Shown: positions 60,818-64,000 of the stretch, piece after piece
How positions within the stretch are numbered: position 1 is the stretch's first letter
Layout: each line of letters starts with the position of its first letter
Origin: Syncephalis fuscata
Lineage: Eukaryota; Zoopagomycota; Zoopagomycetes; Zoopagales; Piptocephalidaceae
NCBI GenBank assembly: GCA_025786725.1
Contig: JAHLTZ010000051.1
Location: 1-64,000, forward strand
Reading direction: 5' to 3'
DNA: 64,000 nt
Position numbers and translations under genes: made by a program
Notes under the pieces: model-generated
What the model was told of the DNA's origin: nothing
Database searches by the model: none
Seen by the model: the letters and a program-made list of their open reading frames with translations, nothing else

Positions 60818-62230
60818 TACATTATGATTTGGGAGTCAAATGGCTAAACTCGATAACATTTGCGCAATTGAACTATGCATTCGTTCTATTAAATATGGGA
60901 CTGGGCGGTGAATGGCATCAGTAATCTAAACACTCATTATTATAGATTTATTATCCAATATTTATTATATTGTATACTGATTAAACATGTAATGAGCGCA
61001 ATCTATTTACAGGTAATATTGTTTGCTACTAGCTTTATTTGTTATATGTATTAATTCATTGTGGTTAATCGTATACGCACAGCTTCACCATTGCTATTCA
61101 TGTTATTTATTTTATCCATTCATTCCGCTTTATACTATTCTATACGCTATTTATAATGTTTTGTTAATAAAACTCGTTTATTTGCTGCTGTTTATATTAT
61201 TTGTAGATTCGACTTGGTTACTTAAACATATATGCACATACGCATGTTATACTTTTGTTACTAATATTTTTATAGATTGTAGAGCATGTAACTGTTGATG
61301 ATAAGGATCAAGTAGCAGCATCTGCCCAAATACACCACAAGCTACAAAGCTAAGCGTGTTAGATCTTGCACTAATTGTTACATTTGAGAACACTGGTGCT
61401 CAGAAAAAAACACTGATGAACAAAACTGTTTAAGCAATGAAGTATGGCAAAAAAGATGAACAGCAAAGAGTTAACAGAGCATATAGCCAATGTAGTCATT
61501 ATACTGACAGTTGTACACGACAGCTGCAGTGGCTATATGTTGGCAAATCACTGTATACTTTAGTTTGCCATAGATTGTCATTACAGTTCGTGCTAACAAC
61601 GGCTTTTACAGCTTCTATAGTAGCAGATCACACTGCCACTGTTGAAATATTAAAGCAGTTGCCAGATGACCCGTAGTGGCAATCTATAGCAAAACATAGC
61701 ATATGCTTAACATAGCATAAAAGCAAGCCAAAAATGTGCTTACTATGCTAATAAAGGTGCCAACATTAATGATCAGAGTGAAAAAGCTGATTTGCAAAAA
61801 GGGTCAGATTACAAAAAAGCGATGCAAGTACATAGTGTAAATAGTGTTTGTACATAACTAGTAGTCATTCAACTACTAACACTATCTAATTGGTATATAT
61901 AGAGTGTACAAGTATATGCAATGGATATATGCTATCAAGTGTAAAGAAAGAGAAAGGGGAATGCGATGACGTAGATTGTGAGCTGTGGAGCCTGTCAGTC
62001 AATATTTATAAACAGCCAAGTTTAATTGATTAATAAATGGAGCGTGAAATAATAAAAGTCAATCCACCCAACATGTCGGTACATCATAGAACAACAAGTG
62101 AAGCAATAATGCATTAAGAATAAAGGTCATTCGCACCCAAAAAACACTCATTATTATAGAACATGTTGTCAGTATAATAGCGAATGTAATAAAAGAATAA
62201 AAGTCATTTGACACCAAAATCATTATTATA
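60818..62230. mobile_element. TIR element C, ~1.4 kb, no coding capacity seen
   Basis: The left end reads CATTATGATTTGGGAGTCAAATGGC, continuing with the ACATTTGCGCAATTGAAC and CTATTAAATATGGG blocks of the family. The right end (62,180-62,230) is the inverted match (AAGTCATTTGACACCAAAATC). Between them is AT-rich DNA with a few short frames (for example 61,437-61,676) that I do not trust. It is a non-autonomous member of the same family as cores A and B. Confidence 0.65.
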
Positions 62231-62398
62231 AGACATATCAATTCTCACCACATTAGAAAACAATGCTTTATATACTAAATAAAAAACTATATATTTATTC
62301 AAATAAACAAACGAGTAATAAACAAACAATATACTGCCATCTAAATATTTAAACGATTAGTATGATGATTTGTTTATTTGTTAGCGATTGCTTACCTT

Positions 62399-64000
62399 TT
62401 ATCTATAATACTTCTTGCCGAGACGGGCCTGACGATGTGGCTGCACCCGCTTCTTAAATACCGGCTGCTGTTGCACTTCTGCAACTGGTACTGCTTCTTC
62501 CTCCAGCGGCGCCTTCACTTCTGTCGCTGGCACTACTTCTTCTGCCAGCGGAGCTTCTACCGCTACCGCTGGCTCAGATGGCATTTTTATTGCACCATCT
62601 ACTACTTGAGCTGAACCTGCGCTTTCAAGCGGTACAGCGGTACCGACTTGTTCTTGTTCTTGCTCTTCATTAAACCAATCGTGGTTTAGTGCTTGATCGG
62701 CGGTATAACGCGTTCTACTATCAATATCCAGTAGACGCTTTACAAGATCGACAGCTGCACAATGTTAGCTATTATTAATAATATGTATTCGACTTACCTT
62801 CATCGCTGGGCCGATCTGTTTCTTGGCCAAAATTGAGAGGCCACGTTAACATATTTTGAATATGATTGACCAGCTCCTTTGATTTGCCATACGGAAAATG
62901 TTCTAATTACATCAATTAATAGTTAGTATAATATGTTTATTTTGTTTGTACTTACGCGTTAACATCGCGTATAGCGTGGTGCCCAAGCTCCACATGTCTA
63001 TGGGCTTGCTGTACCCATTCACATCGAATGGCGGCGATGTCAACCGGCGATGGATAGCTGGAAAGGCTTCCGCACTTTTCAGTATACATCTCCGTTGATT
63101 GCTGTATAGCACCATTTCTGGTGCCATATATGGGATGGTGCCGCAGAAAGCGAGCACCATCGATGGATCTAGCACCTGTGCTGTCCCAAAGTCGGTAAAC
63201 ATGACTCTGGGATAAGCACAGTGTGTCGACAATAAAATATTTTCAGGCTAGCCAAGTGTTAGTAATGGTGTCTAATATTAAATAAATACATTACCTTAAT
63301 ATCTAATCAAACAACAATAGTTAGTAATTACATTAACGAATAAATAAATATACTTACCACCGTGAATAATATTTTTGTCGTGTAAATGCTAATACAATGT
63401 TAGTGTTGTAATTATTAGATTATAGCAATACTTACCTTAATGCCTTTAAGCAACTGTTTAAAAATATGTTTTACTTCCATTTCTGAAAGGGGGGAGTGGC
63501 GCCCAATGTGGCTGCTCAGATCACCGCCTGTCGCGTACTCGATAAACAAGTACGTGTTAAGGTCGGTGAACTCTGCCTTTAATAATTTTACTACATGAGG
63601 GTGGTCCCCCGCCTCATGCAGCGCGCTGACTTCTTTGCTATAGCTTCTGAAGTTGCGATTACGCGGTGAAATTTTGACCGCAACACGTTGTCGTGTGTTG
63701 CGGTTCAATCCTACACGCACCACGCCATACTGTCCCCTATTATACTTGATTAATTAATTAATTATTGCATTCAATTTAATACTTACTGGCCAAGAGTTCC
63801 ATTAAGAATTATATAATGCTGATGAACCTTCTATAGTGGCAATAAATATGTTATTTAACATCCAATTATATTTATAAACTTACTTGTTCATATTCAGCAC
63901 TATCCTCTACTGGTGTGGAACCAGTAAGTTTCAAACTGTGGGCGGTGAAAGTTGCTATATTTTATAATTAAAAACAATAGTAATAAATAGCTAGTACTTA
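62399..64000 (-). CDS. Ser/Thr protein kinase, CAMK-like, 5' end outside window
   Basis: Minus-strand exons seen: 63,894-63,954; 63,787-63,830; 63,436-63,736; 63,358-63,388; 63,295-63,302; 62,956-63,247; 62,798-62,902; 62,399-62,754. The Gly-rich loop GTLGQGQYGVVRVG is split over two exons; VAVKI carries the ATP Lys; then HGDIKPEN (catalytic loop), FTDFGTA (DFG), CGTIPYMAPE (activation segment) and SKPIDMWSLGTTLYAMLT. The catalytic loop has HGD instead of HRD, which makes it a non-RD-type kinase. The C-terminal ~90 residues are Glu/Val/Pro-rich with a basic end (KKRVQPHRQ). An unusual insert of ~30 residues follows MAPE. CAMK/CAMKK-like by feel; the subfamily is not settled. Base 64,000 falls inside the donor of a further upstream exon. 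Confidence 0.85.

Noticed and set aside
61437-61676. 79-codon frame inside element C
   Set aside because: No motif, no second copy and composition typical of the element.

Overview
The window looks like nuclear DNA of a fungus, probably an early-diverging (non-Dikarya) lineage. Host genes are GC-balanced and interrupted by many short AT-rich GT-AG introns. They include a Tup1-type corepressor, a UAS-UBX protein, a mitochondrial proline dehydrogenase, a GPI-anchored protein and a Ser/Thr kinase. The mobile regions carry Crinkler (CRN)-type genes, known from oomycetes, chytrids and Glomeromycotina. No tRNA, rRNA or CRISPR array was recognised. The species cannot be fixed from the sequence.

Layout. 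(1) 1-29,710 is a giant near-perfect palindrome centred at about 14,775: each ~14.6-kb arm carries, from outside in, a TIR element with an unrecognised 200-aa gene, a small nested foldback, a decayed MULE transposase, a CRN gene and half of a palindromic core. (2) 29,711-41,510 is host DNA: a small secreted peptide with SPDYRR repeats (30,661), Tup1 (minus strand, 10 exons), an alpha/beta hydrolase, a FAF2/Ubx2-like UAS-UBX protein and a seven-TM protein. (3) 41,511-48,866 is a second copy of the palindromic core, followed on its right side only by a second, broken CRN gene and a second MULE relic (to about 54,900). (4) 54,900-57,000 holds a decayed leucine-rich-repeat gene and a possible orphan last exon. 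(5) 57,256-64,000 is host again: proline dehydrogenase (one frameshift), a GPI-anchored Lys/Glu/His-rich protein, a 1.4-kb TIR element, and a Ser/Thr kinase gene running off the right edge.

The mobile DNA is a family of elements whose ends share a GTCAAATGAC-containing TIR. The ~7-kb core (11,261-18,287 and 41,511-48,866) has the same exact boundary at two loci. It is built of two inverted 1.27-kb TIR units around a 4.5-kb inner palindrome with a ~165-bp unique centre. Its arms contain a decayed, spliced fragment that I read as the C-terminal zinc/RING module of a WDR59/SEA-complex protein, that is, captured host coding sequence. CRN effector-like genes sit directly between this core and MULE transposase remains. 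The palindromic core may have driven a real inverted duplication of the CRN-MULE block, or it may have led an assembler to fold two haplotypes back on each other; the sequence alone does not decide.

The best candidates for something undescribed are the gene-capturing palindromic core, its association with CRN genes, the element-borne 200-aa protein, the Kex2-style repeat peptide, and an 8-nt microexon inside the kinase catalytic loop.
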